NCBI RefSeq assembly: GCF_044465595.1 | Contig: NZ_JBITLV010000004.1 | Location: 372,001-436,000 of the forward strand | Length of the DNA: 64,000 nucleotides | Source of the DNA: Spongisporangium articulatum | Lineage (GTDB): Bacteria; Actinomycetota; Actinomycetes; Actinomycetales; Kineosporiaceae | Direction: 5' to 3' | Shown here: one piece after another, positions 51,675 through 59,490 of the stretch | Layout of the letters: each line of letters begins with the position of its first letter | Position numbering within the stretch: the stretch's first letter is position 1 | Made by a program: the position numbers and the translations under genes | The notes under the pieces: generated by a model | Seen by the model: the letters and a program-made list of their open reading frames with translations, nothing else | The model's database searches: none | What the model was told of the DNA's origin: nothing

Positions 51675-52727
51675 TCAGCCCTCGAACGGGTTGGGGACCT
51701 CGAAGTCCGCCGGGGGAGCCGGGTAGTTCTCCAGCGCCGCGTCGACGTTGTCCTTGTTCACGACCAGGACCGGGGTCTCCACCTTGGTGGGGATGCTCTT
51801 GCCGTCGATCGCGGCCAGGCACGCCTGGACCGACTGCACGCCCATCAGGTACGGGAACTGCTCGACCGCGGCCGGCTCGCCGCCCGCCTTGATGTCCTTC
51901 AGCTGGTCCTCGGTGCCGTCGACGCCGATCACCGCGACCTTGTCGTCCTTGCCGGCCTCCTCGACCGCCTGCTGGATGCCGAGCGCCATGTCACCCGACG
52001 GGGTGAAGAAGCCCTTCAGGTCCGAGTGGGCCCGCAGCAGCGTGGCGGCGGCCTGCTTGGCCTTGGCCTTGTCGAAGTCCGCCGCGACCGTCTGGATCAC
52101 GTCGAGCTTGCCCGAGACCTTGTCCTTGAAGCCCTTCAGCCGGGCCTCGCTGCCGGGGTCGCCGGCCAGGCCGCCGATCAGGGCCACCTTCGAGTTCGCG
52201 GCGATCTCGGCCACCATCGCGTCGCCGCCCGCGGCCCCCGCGGTCTCGTTGTTGGTGCCGACGTAGGTGGTCAGCTTGACGCCCGCCTTCGACGCCGCGT
52301 CGGTGTCGATCGGGTAGTCGAGGTTCACGATCGGCTTGCCGTCCTTGCTGACCGGGGCCAGCCCGGTGAGCAGGTTGGTGCCGCTGGTCGGGTTCACGAT
52401 GTAGCAGTCGTACCCGGCCGTCACCAGCGAGTTCAGCTTGCTGGCCTGGCCCGAGTCGTCGGTCACGTTCTGGGCGGCGGAGATGGTCAGCTGGACGCCC
52501 TGCTTGTCGGCCTCGGCCTGCGCGCCCTTGGCCATGGCGCCGAAGTAGGTGTTGTCCAGGGGCTTGATGACGAAGGCGAGCTTCGGCTTCTCGGTGCTGG
52601 TGCCGCCACCGTCACCGGCGGAGGAACCGCCGCCGCAGGCCGCCAGGGCGAACGCCACGGCGGTGACGCCCACGGCCACGCCGCTGAGGCGGGTGATCGG
52701 CCGAACGTTGGAACGAACGGTCTTCAT
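51675..52727 (-). CDS. Sugar-binding lipoprotein (periplasmic-binding-protein family I)
   Basis: Receptor of the ABC importer, 350 aa. It has a lipoprotein signal peptide with lipobox LAAC and Cys31, then a Gly/Ser linker. The domain has the type I binding-protein pattern: KLAFVIKPLDNTYFGAMAKGAQAEA, TAGYDCYIVNPTSG, IDTDAASK, GGLAGDPGSEARLKGF, LKGFFTPSGDMALGI, VAVIGVDGTED. This group binds ribose, fructose, allose, erythritol and like sugars; which one is not decided. ATG 52727 with GGGAGAG upstream. It is separated from lacI by a hairpin. Confidence 0.92.
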   Translation of the reverse strand: MKTVRSNVRPITRLSGVAVGVTAVAFALAACGGGSSAGDGGGTSTEKPKLAFVIKPLDNTYFGAMAKGAQAEADKQGVQLTISAAQNVTDDSGQASKLNSLVTAGYDCYIVNPTSGTNLLTGLAPVSKDGKPIVNLDYPIDTDAASKAGVKLTTYVGTNNETAGAAGGDAMVAEIAANSKVALIGGLAGDPGSEARLKGFKDKVSGKLDVIQTVAADFDKAKAKQAAATLLRAHSDLKGFFTPSGDMALGIQQAVEEAGKDDKVAVIGVDGTEDQLKDIKAGGEPAAVEQFPYLMGVQSVQACLAAIDGKSIPTKVETPVLVVNKDNVDAALENYPAPPADFEVPNPFEG

Positions 52728-52833
52728 CTCGTACTCTCCCTTGAGTCTCCTGGGGGCGCCGAACTCTTCGACGACCCCTGCGGTGCGGCCGCGTCCTGGC
52801 AGATCCGGTCGCACCTGGGTGGCACATCAGAAA

Positions 52834-52863
52834 CCGGGGCCGGCCCTTGCGGGCCGGTCTCGG
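52834..52863 (-). terminator. Hairpin after lacI
   Basis: CCGGGGCCGGCCC (52834-52846), loop TTGC, GGGCCGGTCTCGG (52851-52863): 13-bp stem with two wobble or mismatched pairs, seven bases past the lacI stop. It separates lacI from the importer operon. Confidence 0.6.
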
Positions 52864-52870
52864 CATGCGG

Positions 52871-53956
52871 TCAGCCGCGTCTGGCGTAACCGCTGAACAT
52901 GACGGGGGACATCTCGTAGGGCACGCAGCCGCAGGTCGTCCCGTACTCCACGTCGCACTCGACCACGACGTTGCGCGGCTTCAGGCCCGGGGCGCTCATC
53001 CTTTCCGTGAGGAGTTGCATCGCGCGGGCGGCCAGGGTGGAGACCGGGACGACCGCTTGGGTGGGGACGAGGCCGGTGACGGTGGCCTCACCGATGCCGT
53101 CGAAGGTGGTGACGACGACGTCGTCGGGGATCCGTAGGCCCAGCCGGGCGATCGCCGCGATGGTGCCCCAGAACATCCGGTTGTTCGTCGCCAGCACCCC
53201 GAACGGGGGCTTCAGCGTGCGGAACAGCCCGTAGGCGCCGGCGGCCGCGTCGTTCGGCGTGACGTGGCCGTTGGTGATGTGCTTGGTCAGCCCGCCCTTG
53301 TTCATCACCCGGGTGTACCCGGACTGCCGGTCCCGGACGTTCGAGACCGAGAGGTCGCCCGCGACCAGGCAGACCTGCTCCAGGTTGTGCTTCTCGACCA
53401 TGTGTGACACGAGAGTCTCTGCCGCGCGGCGGTTGTCGGCCATCACGTGGTCGGCGAGGTTGCGCACCGAGGGCACGGTCCGGTCGACGATCACGGTGGG
53501 GACCTGGCTGATGGTCTCGGGCAGGCTCGGGGCGCCGGCCGGCAGGATGATCAGCCCGTCGACGCGCTGCTGCCGGAAGGTGCGCAGGATGCGCTCCTCC
53601 TGGTCGACCTCCTCGTCGGAGTCGGCCAGCAGCAGGGTCGCGCTGGGCGGGGCCAGCCGCTCCTCCAGGGCGCGGGTGATGAGCGCGAACTGGCCGTTGC
53701 GGATGTCGGGGATGACGACCCCGATGAAGCCCGAGCGCTTCAGTCGCAGGCCGCGGGCCTGCGCGTCACCGACGTAGCCCAGTTCCTGGACGGCGGCCAG
53801 GACCTTCTGCCGCATGGGCTCTTTCACGTACGGCTCGTCGTTCAGGACGCGCGAGACCGTCTTCATGGAGACGCCGGCGTGCTCCGCGATGTCGACGAGG
53901 CGCGGGGGGCGCGCGAACCCGTCGACGTTCGGGGTCTGGCCAGCATCGTTGCTCAC
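52871..53956 (-). CDS. LacI family transcriptional regulator
   Basis: Sugar-responsive repressor, 361 aa. The N-terminal helix-turn-helix lies at about 19-45 (RLVDIAEHAGVSMKTVSRVLNDE) with the hinge KVLAAVQELGYVGDAQARGL, followed by a periplasmic-binding-protein-like effector domain (GFIGVVIPDIRNGQF, VDGLIILPAG, VLATNNRMFWG). The unusual end GTTCGCVPYEM has two Cys. GTG 53956 sits behind TTGACC-N17-TAGCGT (leaderless, seven-base gap). Two palindromes of TGACAGCG type cover its promoter and a third lies between kinase and aldolase, so it probably regulates itself and those genes. Confidence 0.93.
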   Translation of the reverse strand: MSNDAGQTPNVDGFARPPRLVDIAEHAGVSMKTVSRVLNDEPYVKEPMRQKVLAAVQELGYVGDAQARGLRLKRSGFIGVVIPDIRNGQFALITRALEERLAPPSATLLLADSDEEVDQEERILRTFRQQRVDGLIILPAGAPSLPETISQVPTVIVDRTVPSVRNLADHVMADNRRAAETLVSHMVEKHNLEQVCLVAGDLSVSNVRDRQSGYTRVMNKGGLTKHITNGHVTPNDAAAGAYGLFRTLKPPFGVLATNNRMFWGTIAAIARLGLRIPDDVVVTTFDGIGEATVTGLVPTQAVVPVSTLAARAMQLLTERMSAPGLKPRNVVVECDVEYGTTCGCVPYEMSPVMFSGYARRG

Positions 53957-53962
53957 GTCGGG

Positions 53963-53991
53963 GACGCTAGCTGTTCTGACAGCGTTGGTCA
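53963..53991 (-). promoter_or_regulatory. lacI promoter with operator O1
   Basis: On the minus strand TTGACC, 17 bases, TAGCGT, then seven bases to GTG 53956. An imperfect palindrome TGACAGCGTTGGTCA (53977-53991) covers the spacer and -35, ideal for autorepression. Confidence 0.65.
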
Positions 53992-54001
53992 AGAGATTCT
54001 C

Positions 54002-54015
54002 TGACAGCGCTGTCA
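54002..54015. promoter_or_regulatory. LacI-type operator O2 (perfect palindrome)
   Basis: TGACAGCGCTGTCA is a perfect 14-base palindrome with a central CG, the hallmark of LacI-family sites. It starts 25 bases from O1. Confidence 0.7.
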
Positions 54016-54020
54016 ACATG

Positions 54021-55409
54021 TTACCGAGCCCCCGGGAGCAGTTGGCCTGCCGGCCGCGGAAAGTCCCCCTGACCAGCCCAGACACCGGCCGCCACCCCTG
54101 CCAGGAGGGCGGCCCCGCGGGCGGTCGCCTCGGCCTCGTCGACCAGCAGCAGACCGTGCGTGCTGCGGGCCTGCTTGGCGGCCATCCAGCGGGCGGAGCG
54201 CATGCCACCCCCGATCACCAGGGTCGGTTCGGTCGTGCCGCTGTGCGTGCGCAGGGCCCGCTCCGCCGCTGACGTGAGCTCGGCGTAGCCGTCCAGGACG
54301 GCGGCCCAGGTGGGCCCCGGGTCGTCCGCCGCGCCGGCGGCCGCGAGTCGCGCGAAGAGCTCCTCGTCCCCGTCCCCGGGGCGCTCCAGGTGGCGCAGAC
54401 GGGTCGCTGACCAGGGAGTCTGCGGTCCGACGGACGCCGCGGCGCGCTCCAGGTCACCGCGCTCGTGGCCCAGCAGGGCCGCCAGGCGGGCCAGGCCGAG
54501 ACCCGGGCGGATCTGCTCCCACAGCACGGCCGGGGCGTCGGCCGCCGGCCAGGCGGTCACCGTCGTGTCGCCGCCGACCGTGGCCAGGTCGGCCCGTAGA
54601 CCGTCGATGGAGACCTCCCGGGGCAGGGCGATCAGCAGGGGTTCACCGCTGCCCATCGAGTCGGTGACCCGACCGACCCCCGCCCCCGCGCCCACCGCGC
54701 CGACCGGATGGTCGTGCCCGGCGAGGGTCACGGGGATGCCGGCCGGCAGGCCCGACCAGTGCGCCCCGTCGGCGTGGATCTTGCCGTGCACGGTCCCGGC
54801 CGGGCTGACCGGCGCGAACCGGACGCCGCCCAGGCCGACGGCCTCGAACACCTGCGGTAGGTAGCGGCCGGCGATCGGGTCGTAGGCCCCGCTGGTCGCG
54901 GCCAGGGAGCGTTCCTGGGCGAACTCACCGGTCAGGTACCAATTCAAAAGTCCTGCGACACCGACGAAGACGCCGCTCAGGTCGGCGCCCGAGCCGGCCA
55001 GCCAGCCGATCTTGGCGATCGTGCTCACCGGGCGCGCGGGCCGCCCGGTCCAGGCCACGAGCGCGTCGTCGCCGAACACCTCGACCAGGCGGCGGGCCGT
55101 GCCCGCGCCCCGGGGGTCGTGCCACGCGATGACCGGCAGGTCGGCGGGACCGTCGTCCCGGACGAAGGTGCCGGATTCACCCAGACTGGCTATCCCGACG
55201 CCCTGGACGCCGGTGAGGTCGCCCAGCCCGGTGATCGCCTCTCGGGCCGCGGCGAGCAGGGCCCCGGCGGACATCTCGGTTCCGCCCGCCGACAGGCCGA
55301 ACGGGGTCTCGGCGGCAGAAACCCTTATCGAGTGTCCATTCTCGTCGATCAGGAGCGCCTTGATCCGGGACGTCCCGATGTCGAGGCCGAGCAGTCGACC
55401 GTGCGCCAT
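54021..55409 (-). CDS. FGGY family carbohydrate kinase
   Basis: ATP-dependent sugar or polyol kinase, 462 aa. The N-terminal actin-fold phosphate loop is LLGLDIGTSRIKALLID; IAWHDPRG lies in the sugar region, GHDHPVGAVGAG holds the catalytic Asp, and the C-terminal ATP-binding VIGGGMRSARWMAAKQ matches FGGY family motif 2. The substrate is not set; with the class II aldolase and sugar importer it probably phosphorylates the imported ketose or polyol. It is divergent from the aldolase with an operator-like site between, and is followed by lacI. Confidence 0.9.
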   Translation of the reverse strand: MAHGRLLGLDIGTSRIKALLIDENGHSIRVSAAETPFGLSAGGTEMSAGALLAAAREAITGLGDLTGVQGVGIASLGESGTFVRDDGPADLPVIAWHDPRGAGTARRLVEVFGDDALVAWTGRPARPVSTIAKIGWLAGSGADLSGVFVGVAGLLNWYLTGEFAQERSLAATSGAYDPIAGRYLPQVFEAVGLGGVRFAPVSPAGTVHGKIHADGAHWSGLPAGIPVTLAGHDHPVGAVGAGAGVGRVTDSMGSGEPLLIALPREVSIDGLRADLATVGGDTTVTAWPAADAPAVLWEQIRPGLGLARLAALLGHERGDLERAAASVGPQTPWSATRLRHLERPGDGDEELFARLAAAGAADDPGPTWAAVLDGYAELTSAAERALRTHSGTTEPTLVIGGGMRSARWMAAKQARSTHGLLLVDEAEATARGAALLAGVAAGVWAGQGDFPRPAGQLLPGAR

Positions 55410-55476
55410 GCAGGGGCCTCGCTTCTCTGGGAGGTGGTGGGCGGCGGATTCGTAAGGTAGCTTCGCGGCTGGAACC

Positions 55477-55491
55477 TGTCCAACGATGTCA
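55477..55491. promoter_or_regulatory. LacI-type operator O3 between kinase and aldolase
   Basis: TGTCCAACGATGTCA; its complement TGACATCGTTGGACA matches O1 at 13 of 15 positions. It lies in the 99-base divergent gap, so the LacI protein could repress both genes. Confidence 0.55.
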
Positions 55492-55508
55492 GAAATCCAG
55501 GAGCACCC

Positions 55509-56483
55509 GTGTCACTCATCACCCTGCGCCAGGCGCTCGACGCCGCCCGGGCCGGCGGCTACGGCGTCGGCGCCTTCAACGTCACTGACATGACCCAGGT
55601 CGAGGCCGTTCTCGAGGCCGCCCGCGAGACCCGGTCGCCGGTGATCGTGCAGACCCTCTCGGGCTCGTCGGCCCACGGCTCCGACGAGCTGTTCTGGGAC
55701 CTGATGCTGCGCACCACCGAGCGCTATGCCGACGTCCCGACCGTCCTGCACCTCGACCACGGCCCCGACTTCGAGACCTGCCGCCGCGCCATCGCCGCCG
55801 GGTTCACCAGCGTCATGATCGACGGCAGCCTCGACCCGGTCACCCATCGGCCCGCCACCTTCGAGGCGAACATCGAGATCACCCGTAGCGTGGTCGACAT
55901 CGCCCACCCGGCAGGGGTTTCCGTCGAGGGCGAGCTCGGTACCATCGGCGGTTCCGAGACCGGCGAGGAGCACAAGGAGATCATCCTGGCCGACCCCGAC
56001 GAGGCCGAGGAGTTCGTCCGCCGTACCGACGTCGACGCCCTCGCCGTCGCCATCGGCACCTCGCACGGCGCCTACAAGTTCTCCTCCCCGCCGGACGGGT
56101 CCGTCCTGCACATGGACCTGATCACCGAGATCGCCCGGCGGGTGCCGGACACCCACCTGGTGATGCACGGCTCGTCCTCGCTGCCCGCCGACCTGCGGGC
56201 CGTGATCAACGCGAACGGTGGCACCCTGCCCGAGTCGTGGGGCGTGCCCGAGAGCGAGAAGGCCCGCTCCACCCAACTGGGCATCCGCAAGATCAACCAG
56301 GGCATGGATTCGCACATGGCGTTCACCGCCGCGGTCCGGCAGCAGCTGGGCCAGGACGGCATCACCGTCGACCCGGCGCCCTACACCCGCTTCGGCCGGG
56401 TCGCGATGCAGCAGATGGTCGCCGAGCGCATGCACGTCTTCGGCCAGGCCGGCCACGCGGCCGACTTCACCGTCAACGCCTGA
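55509..56483 (+). CDS. Class II ketose-bisphosphate aldolase (FbaA/GatY/KbaY-like)
   Basis: Zinc aldolase that splits a ketose phosphate to dihydroxyacetone phosphate and an aldehyde, 324 aa. Zinc and catalytic residues: Asp and His in VLHLDHGPD (near 83), EGELGTIGG, His in IGTSHGAYKF, His in LVMHGSSSLP and the substrate loop KINQGMDSH, where NxDxT is usual. GTG 55509 with AGGAG upstream. It probably belongs to the pathway fed by the sugar importer and FGGY kinase. No second kinase is in the window, so either the kinase makes the cleavable phosphate or another gene is elsewhere. Confidence 0.9.
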   Translation: MSLITLRQALDAARAGGYGVGAFNVTDMTQVEAVLEAARETRSPVIVQTLSGSSAHGSDELFWDLMLRTTERYADVPTVLHLDHGPDFETCRRAIAAGFTSVMIDGSLDPVTHRPATFEANIEITRSVVDIAHPAGVSVEGELGTIGGSETGEEHKEIILADPDEAEEFVRRTDVDALAVAIGTSHGAYKFSSPPDGSVLHMDLITEIARRVPDTHLVMHGSSSLPADLRAVINANGGTLPESWGVPESEKARSTQLGIRKINQGMDSHMAFTAAVRQQLGQDGITVDPAPYTRFGRVAMQQMVAERMHVFGQAGHAADFTVNA

Positions 56484-56489
56484 TCGATG

Positions 56490-56541
56490 CTGCGTTTGCG
56501 CATGATCACCGCAGGAATGCGGTGATCATGCGCAAACGCAG
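56490..56541. terminator. Perfect 24-bp hairpin with GGAA tetraloop, family B copy 1
   Basis: Arms 56490-56513 and 56518-56541 are exact complements around GGAA, a GNRA-type tetraloop. It fills the gap between the convergent aldolase and purine nucleoside phosphorylase genes. The core CGTTTNNGCATGATCAC recurs in the element at 59393-59481. Confidence 0.8.
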
Positions 56542-56543
56542 GT

Positions 56544-57350
56544 TCAGAGTTTGCGAACCACGTCCGCCAGCATCGAGCCGACCCGCTGGGCCGCGGCCCG
56601 GCCCGCCTCCAGCACCTCGGCGTGGTCCAGGGGTTCACCCGTGATGCCGGCGGCCAGGTTGGTCACCAGCGAGATGCCGAGGATCTCCATCCCGGCCTCG
56701 CGCGCCGCGATCGCCTCGAGCGCGGTGGACATGCCGACCAGGTCGGCGCCCAGCCGGCCGTACATCCGGATCTCGGCGGGCGTCTCGTACTGCGGCCCGG
56801 ACAGCTGGACGTAGACACCCTCCGGCAGGTCGGGCTGCACGGTGCGGCACACCTCGCGCAGCCGCTTCGAGTACAGGTCGGTGAGGTCGACGAACGTGGC
56901 CCCGACCAGTGGCGTCGCGCCGGTCATGTTGAGGTGGTCGCTGATCAGCACCGCCGTCCCGGGACCCCAGTCGGTGTTCAGCGAACCGCACCCGTTGGTC
57001 AGCACCAGCGTCGAGCAGCCGGCCGCGGCCGCCGTCCGGACGCCGTGCACGACCGAGGCCACGCCGTGGCCCTCGTAGTAGTGGGTGCGGGCCCCGAGGA
57101 CGAGCGCGTGCCGCGGCACGTCACCAGGGACGGCGACCACGCGCAGCGTGGCGACGTGCCCGGCCACCGACGGCGCCCGGAAGCCCGGGATCTCCGCGGC
57201 CGGGACCTCGGCGACGACGTCCCCCAGAAGTTCCGCCGCCGGTGCCCAGCCGGAGCCGAGAACCATGGCCACGTCGAACGTCTCGATGCCCGTGCGGGCC
57301 TTCAGCTCGGCGGCCGCCTCGGCCGCGAGCCGCTTCGGGTCGGTGCTCAA
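56544..57350 (-). CDS. Purine nucleoside phosphorylase
   Basis: Trimeric class of PNP: splits (deoxy)inosine and (deoxy)guanosine with phosphate, 268 aa. Landmarks: LGSGWAPAAELLGD (phosphate loop), RTHYYEGHG, TNGCGSLN (TNAAGGLN in the best-known members), SGPQYETPAEI, and VGMSTALEAIAARE with the catalytic Asn-region VTNLAAG. The start is TTG 57350, with AGGAGG eleven bases upstream. It follows the gamma-glutamylcyclotransferase gene by 6 bases. Works with adenosine deaminase and the nucleoside importer. Confidence 0.93.
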   Translation of the reverse strand: MSTDPKRLAAEAAAELKARTGIETFDVAMVLGSGWAPAAELLGDVVAEVPAAEIPGFRAPSVAGHVATLRVVAVPGDVPRHALVLGARTHYYEGHGVASVVHGVRTAAAAGCSTLVLTNGCGSLNTDWGPGTAVLISDHLNMTGATPLVGATFVDLTDLYSKRLREVCRTVQPDLPEGVYVQLSGPQYETPAEIRMYGRLGADLVGMSTALEAIAAREAGMEILGISLVTNLAAGITGEPLDHAEVLEAGRAAAQRVGSMLADVVRKL

Positions 57351-57356
57351 CGCGGC

Positions 57357-57830
57357 TCAGGCCTCCTGCGGCGGGAACACCGCGTCGTCGCTGCTGCAGG
57401 GGCGCGAGCGCAGCTCGGCCACGTAGTCGGCGGGCGCCCCTCCGGCCTCCGCGGCGTCGGCCAGCCGGAACAGGTAGCGGGCGGTCGGCAGCCCACCCTC
57501 GTAGGCGTCGAGCACGTGCACCCAGGCCAGCGCGTCGCCGTCCAGCGTCTGCACCCGTACGTTCACCTTCGTCGACACCCCGGTCGACAGGCCCTCCCAC
57601 TCGTCGAGCCCCGACTCGTCGCCCGGCGTCACGTCGTACAGGCTCACGTAGACCTGGCTCTCGCCGTCCTCGACCAGCGTCGCGAACGCGCCGCCGCCGG
57701 CCGACCCGGCGTCGCTGAACGTGAGCCGCCAGCCGTTCAGCCAGCCCGTGCCGCGCAGCGGGGAGTGGGGCGCCCGCAGAGCCATGCTCTCCGGGTCGAG
57801 GTTGCTGCCGTAGGCGGCGTACAGGGCCAT
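57357..57830 (-). CDS. Gamma-glutamylcyclotransferase-like protein
   Basis: A 157-aa protein of the GGCT/AIG2 fold: MALYAAYGSNLDPE has the substrate-binding YGSN loop, and a conserved acidic site follows in LDEWEGLSTG, where the catalytic Glu is expected. The family releases 5-oxoproline from gamma-glutamyl peptides; in actinobacteria the peptide is probably from mycothiol-related or cell-wall chemistry, which is inference. ATG 57830 has TACCCT seven bases upstream (leaderless). It is linked with the PNP gene by only 6 bases. Confidence 0.85.
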   Translation of the reverse strand: MALYAAYGSNLDPESMALRAPHSPLRGTGWLNGWRLTFSDAGSAGGGAFATLVEDGESQVYVSLYDVTPGDESGLDEWEGLSTGVSTKVNVRVQTLDGDALAWVHVLDAYEGGLPTARYLFRLADAAEAGGAPADYVAELRSRPCSSDDAVFPPQEA

Positions 57831-57837
57831 GGGGAAC

Positions 57838-57843
57838 AGGGTA
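57838..57843 (-). promoter_or_regulatory. -10 box of gamma-glutamylcyclotransferase-PNP operon
   Basis: TACCCT on the minus strand, seven bases before ATG 57830. Confidence 0.5.
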
Positions 57844-57925
57844 GAGAAGGGACGCTGCGCGCGGACACCAGGTCTCCGGCTGAGCCCCGCCCGACATGCG
57901 TCGGAACCTGGAACCGAAACACGGT

Positions 57926-58044
57926 GGGTGGAGAATGGCGAGGGTGAGCGCGCAGAACACGGTCCTGATCATCGGCGCCGACGACTCGTCGGGTGAGAGG
58001 TGGCCGAGGTGAGCGCGCAGAACACGGTCGTGATCATCGGCGGC
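57926..58044 (+). promoter_or_regulatory. Tandem duplication of the lpdA start region with a leader ORF
   Basis: About 55 bases, with ribosome-binding region and first codons, occur twice with a 65-base offset. GTGAGCGCGCAGAACACGGT begins at 57944 and again at 58009. Because 65 is not a multiple of three, the first copy opens a separate 22-codon ORF (57944-58012). Its TGA overlaps the second GTG as GTGA. Confidence 0.75.
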
Positions 58045-59400
58045 GGACCCGGCGGGTACGAGGCGGCGCTCGTCGCCGCCCAACTCGGGGCCGAGGTGAC
58101 CGTCGTCGAACGGGCCGGCCTGGGCGGCGCGGCCGTGCTGACCGACGTCGTCCCGAGCAAGACGTTGATCGCCACCGCCGAGGTGCTGGCCACCGTGGCG
58201 GGGGCGGGGGAGCTGGGCATCACCGGCACCCGCGACATCGCCACCGACCTCGGGGCGGTCAACGCGCGGGTCCGGCGGCTGGCCGCCGCCCAGTCGGGCG
58301 ACATCACCGCGCGGCTGGAGAAGGAGGGCGTGCACATCCTGTCCGGCACCGGCCGCCTGGCCGGCGTCGCGGGGGCCCTGCACCGGGTCGTGGCCACCGA
58401 CGCCACCGGTGCGGAGACCGAGCTGACCGCCAGCACCGTCCTGGTCGCCACCGGGGCCCGGCCGCGGGCGCTGCCCGGAGCCGAACCGGACGGCGAGCGC
58501 ATCCTGAACTGGACGCAGCTGTACGGGCTGGCCCGGTTGCCGGACAAGCTCATCGTCGTCGGGTCCGGCGTGACGGGCGCCGAGTTCGCCTCCGCGTACC
58601 ACGCGCTCGGGGCGCCGGTCGCGCTCGTGTCCAGTCGCGACCGGGTGCTGCCGGGGGAGGACCCGGACGCCGCCGAGCTGCTCGAGCGGGTCTTCCGCGG
58701 TGGTGGCATGGAGGTGCTGTCGCGCTCGCGGGCGCAGTCGGTGGAGCGCACCGCCGACGGGGTGGTCGTCACCCTCGCCGACGGGCGCACCGTCGAGGGG
58801 TCGCACTGTCTGATGGCCGTCGGCTCGCTGCCCAACACCGAGGACGTCGGGCTCGCCGAGGCGGGCGTGACGCTCAAGGAGTCGGGGCACATCGTGGTCG
58901 ACCGGGTCAGCCGGACGTCGGCGCCGGGCGTCTACGCGGCCGGCGACGTGACCGGCGTCCTGGCGCTGGCGTCGGTGGCCGCCATGCAGGGCCGCACCGC
59001 CATGCACCACGCGCTCGGTGACGCGGTCACGCCGCTGAACCTGCGCCGGGTCTCGTCCAACGTGTTCACCGCCCCCGAGATCGCGACCGTCGGGGCCACC
59101 CAGGCGGAGGTGGACGCCGAGGGCGGGGCGAGTGTCCGGCTCCTGCCGTTGGGCGGGAACCCGCGGGCCAAGATGCAGGGCGTGCACGAGGGTTTCGTGA
59201 AGGTGATCGCCTCGTCCGGGTCGGGCCGGGTGCTCGGCGGAGTGATCGTGTCGCCGCGGGCCAGCGAGCTGATCCACCCGCTCACGCTGGCCGTGTCGAA
59301 CCGCCTCACCGTGGACGACGTCGCCGCCGCCTTCACCGTGTACCCGTCACTGTCCGGGTCGGTCGCCGAGGCCGCCCGCCAGCTGCACACAGGTTCGTGA
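58009..59400 (+). CDS. lpdA: LpdA-type NAD(P)H quinone reductase (flavoprotein disulfide reductase family)
   Basis: FAD protein of the lipoamide-dehydrogenase family, 463 aa, but without the redox disulfide: the GGTCxxxGCxPSK motif reads GGAAVLTDVVPSK (39-51), as in M. tuberculosis LpdA (Rv3303c), which reduces quinones. FAD-binding GGGPGGYEAA (11-20), NAD(P) site VVGSGVTGAEFAS and the second FAD site GVYAAGDVTG are visible. A GTG nine bases earlier (58000) is open, but GTG 58009 fits the duplicated start and homology best. Convergent with the biotin carboxylase gene; the stop sits inside a long palindrome. Confidence 0.9.
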   Translation: MSAQNTVVIIGGGPGGYEAALVAAQLGAEVTVVERAGLGGAAVLTDVVPSKTLIATAEVLATVAGAGELGITGTRDIATDLGAVNARVRRLAAAQSGDITARLEKEGVHILSGTGRLAGVAGALHRVVATDATGAETELTASTVLVATGARPRALPGAEPDGERILNWTQLYGLARLPDKLIVVGSGVTGAEFASAYHALGAPVALVSSRDRVLPGEDPDAAELLERVFRGGGMEVLSRSRAQSVERTADGVVVTLADGRTVEGSHCLMAVGSLPNTEDVGLAEAGVTLKESGHIVVDRVSRTSAPGVYAAGDVTGVLALASVAAMQGRTAMHHALGDAVTPLNLRRVSSNVFTAPEIATVGATQAEVDAEGGASVRLLPLGGNPRAKMQGVHEGFVKVIASSGSGRVLGGVIVSPRASELIHPLTLAVSNRLTVDDVAAAFTVYPSLSGSVAEAARQLHTGS

Positions 59401-59481
59401 TCATGCAGAAACGTCCCGCCCCCGGAAGGGGACGGGACGTTTCAGCCTCAGCGAGGCGGACGTTTCTGCATGATCACGAAC
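59393..59481. terminator. Branched palindrome, family B copy 2
   Basis: Outer arms 59393-59416 and 59458-59481 are perfect 24-base complements. They enclose two further hairpins: ACGTCCCG...CGGGACGT (59411-59440) with GGAA at its tip, and GCCTC-AGC-GAGGC (59445-59457). The core CGTTTNNGCATGATCAC is shared with 56490-56541. The lpdA stop codon lies in the left arm. Confidence 0.8.
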
Positions 59482-59490
59482 AGACGGTCG

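Noticed and set aside
58000..58008. GTG 58000 as start of lpdA
   Set aside because: Open, but three residues longer than homology needs; the duplicated start and GTGA overlap favour 58009.
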